Below the pieces are notes generated by a model, which had not been told where the DNA came from, ran no database searches, and was given only the letters and a program-made list of their open reading frames with translations. This document shows, one piece after another, positions 63,758-64,000 of a stretch of DNA of 64,000 bases. How positions within the stretch are numbered: the stretch's first letter is position 1; each line of letters begins with the position of its first letter. Made by a program: the position numbers and the translations under genes. Source of the stretch: an uncultured Bacilli bacterium (lineage in GTDB: Bacteria; Bacillota_I; Bacilli_A; RF39; UBA660); the NCBI GenBank assembly GCA_934098385.1, contig CAKOOJ010000005.1, forward strand, positions 5,321-69,320, read 5' to 3'.

Positions 63758-63834
63758 GGATCTTTAGCTCAGTTGGTTAGAGCATCCGGCTCATAACCGG
63801 GCGGTCGTAGGTTCGAGTCCTACAAGATCCACCA
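63758..63834 (+). tRNA. tRNA with anticodon CAT (Met elongator or Ile2)
   Basis: Acceptor GGATCTT/AAGATCC, anticodon loop CTCATAA, CCA. It is not the initiator: it lacks the position 1-72 mismatch. The body resembles the Bacillus CAT tRNA that starts GGACCTTTAGCTC, which is read as Ile2 (lysidine by TilS) or Met; sequence alone does not settle it. Confidence 0.85.
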
Positions 63835-63844
63835 TTTTTTTATT

Positions 63845-63929
63845 GCGGGTATGGCGGAACTGGCAGACGCGCTAGACTTAGGATCTAGTGGATTATTCCG
63901 TGCAGGTTCAAGTCCTGTTACCCGCACCA
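63845..63929 (+). tRNA. tRNA-Leu (anticodon TAG), CCA encoded
   Basis: 85 bases with a class II variable arm, acceptor GCGGGTA/TACCCGC, anticodon loop CTTAGGA, CCA. Confidence 0.93.
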
Positions 63930-63967
63930 TTGGGAAATTAGTCGAACTAATCGACTTTAAATATATG

Positions 63968-63996
63968 AAAGGTTAATTTCGGTTAACCTTTTTTTA
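63968..63996 (+). terminator. Terminator of the tRNA-CAT/Leu unit
   Basis: AAAGGTTAA/TTAACCTTT and seven T. Confidence 0.88.
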
Positions 63997-64000
63997 TGCA

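Overview
The window is a very AT-rich chromosome segment from a low-GC Gram-positive (Bacillota) bacterium, probably an uncultured anaerobic gut lineage of Bacilli/Mollicutes or deep Clostridia relatives. Support comes from Bacillus-like gene order (rpsF-ssb-rpsR-rplI; mrnC-rlmB-sigH-secE-nusG; dnaG-rpoD-trmK), Shine-Dalgarno sites of the AGGAGGTGAT type, pyruvate formate-lyase, a GGGtGRT/NifU-like pair, an RnfC/RnfD pair and a single-chain GlyS. It keeps a cell wall (SpoVD/FtsI-type PBP, Lgt, sortase-type surface proteins). TGA is a stop codon, seen in several ATGA overlaps. Placement below phylum is inference.

Layout. 1-4.1 kb: ribosomal protein/ssb operon, then nusG, secE, a SigH-like sigma factor, rlmB and mrnC, all on the minus strand. 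4.2-6.4 kb: an unknown protein and a GT2 glycosyltransferase with TPR-like repeats. 6.5-15.1 kb: accessory surface region with three signal-peptide proteins ending in NPKTG sorting signals, two sharing an almost identical 3' module, plus a membrane-anchored protein whose start is disrupted. 15.2-21.9 kb: a two-HTH regulator on the plus strand, then SpaA-like, beta-helix and collagen-like proteins without signal peptides. 22-33.5 kb: trxB, lgt, a small membrane protein, a Cse60-like protein, rnfD/rnfC, mutL-yqeH-yqeG, rmuC, a VTT protein, an unknown and a radical SAM/SPASM protein. 33.5-36.6 kb: maf with an unusual leader RNA, tRNA-Gln and tRNA-Thr, glyS and a LOG-family gene under a very short glycine-type T-box. 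36.6-38.3 kb: plus-strand yigZ N-domain, a TIGR04086-like protein and a ZIP transporter.

38.3-43.3 kb is the most interesting block: a tight operon of an unknown protein, a membrane-tethered McrB-like AAA+ ATPase, a DUF2357 protein without the usual nuclease domain, and a membrane protein with acidic calcium-binding-like repeats. 43.4-47.7 kb: a MarR regulator with a clear palindromic operator and a heterodimeric ABC exporter. 47.8-48.3 kb: a decayed tspO. 48.4-59.2 kb: a SpoVD-like PBP, a Nudix hydrolase, pflA/pflB, GGGtGRT and NifU-like proteins, trmK, rpoD, dnaG. 59.3-63 kb: DUF2207, LemA, trigger factor. 63.2-63.9 kb: six plus-strand tRNAs in units with their own promoters and terminators.

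Most genes are housekeeping. Accessory or fast-evolving material lies at 4.2-21.9 kb and 38.3-48.3 kb. SigH-like, Cse60-like, SpoVD-like and BclA-like genes hint at a present or past sporulation ancestry, but no decisive sporulation gene is in the window.
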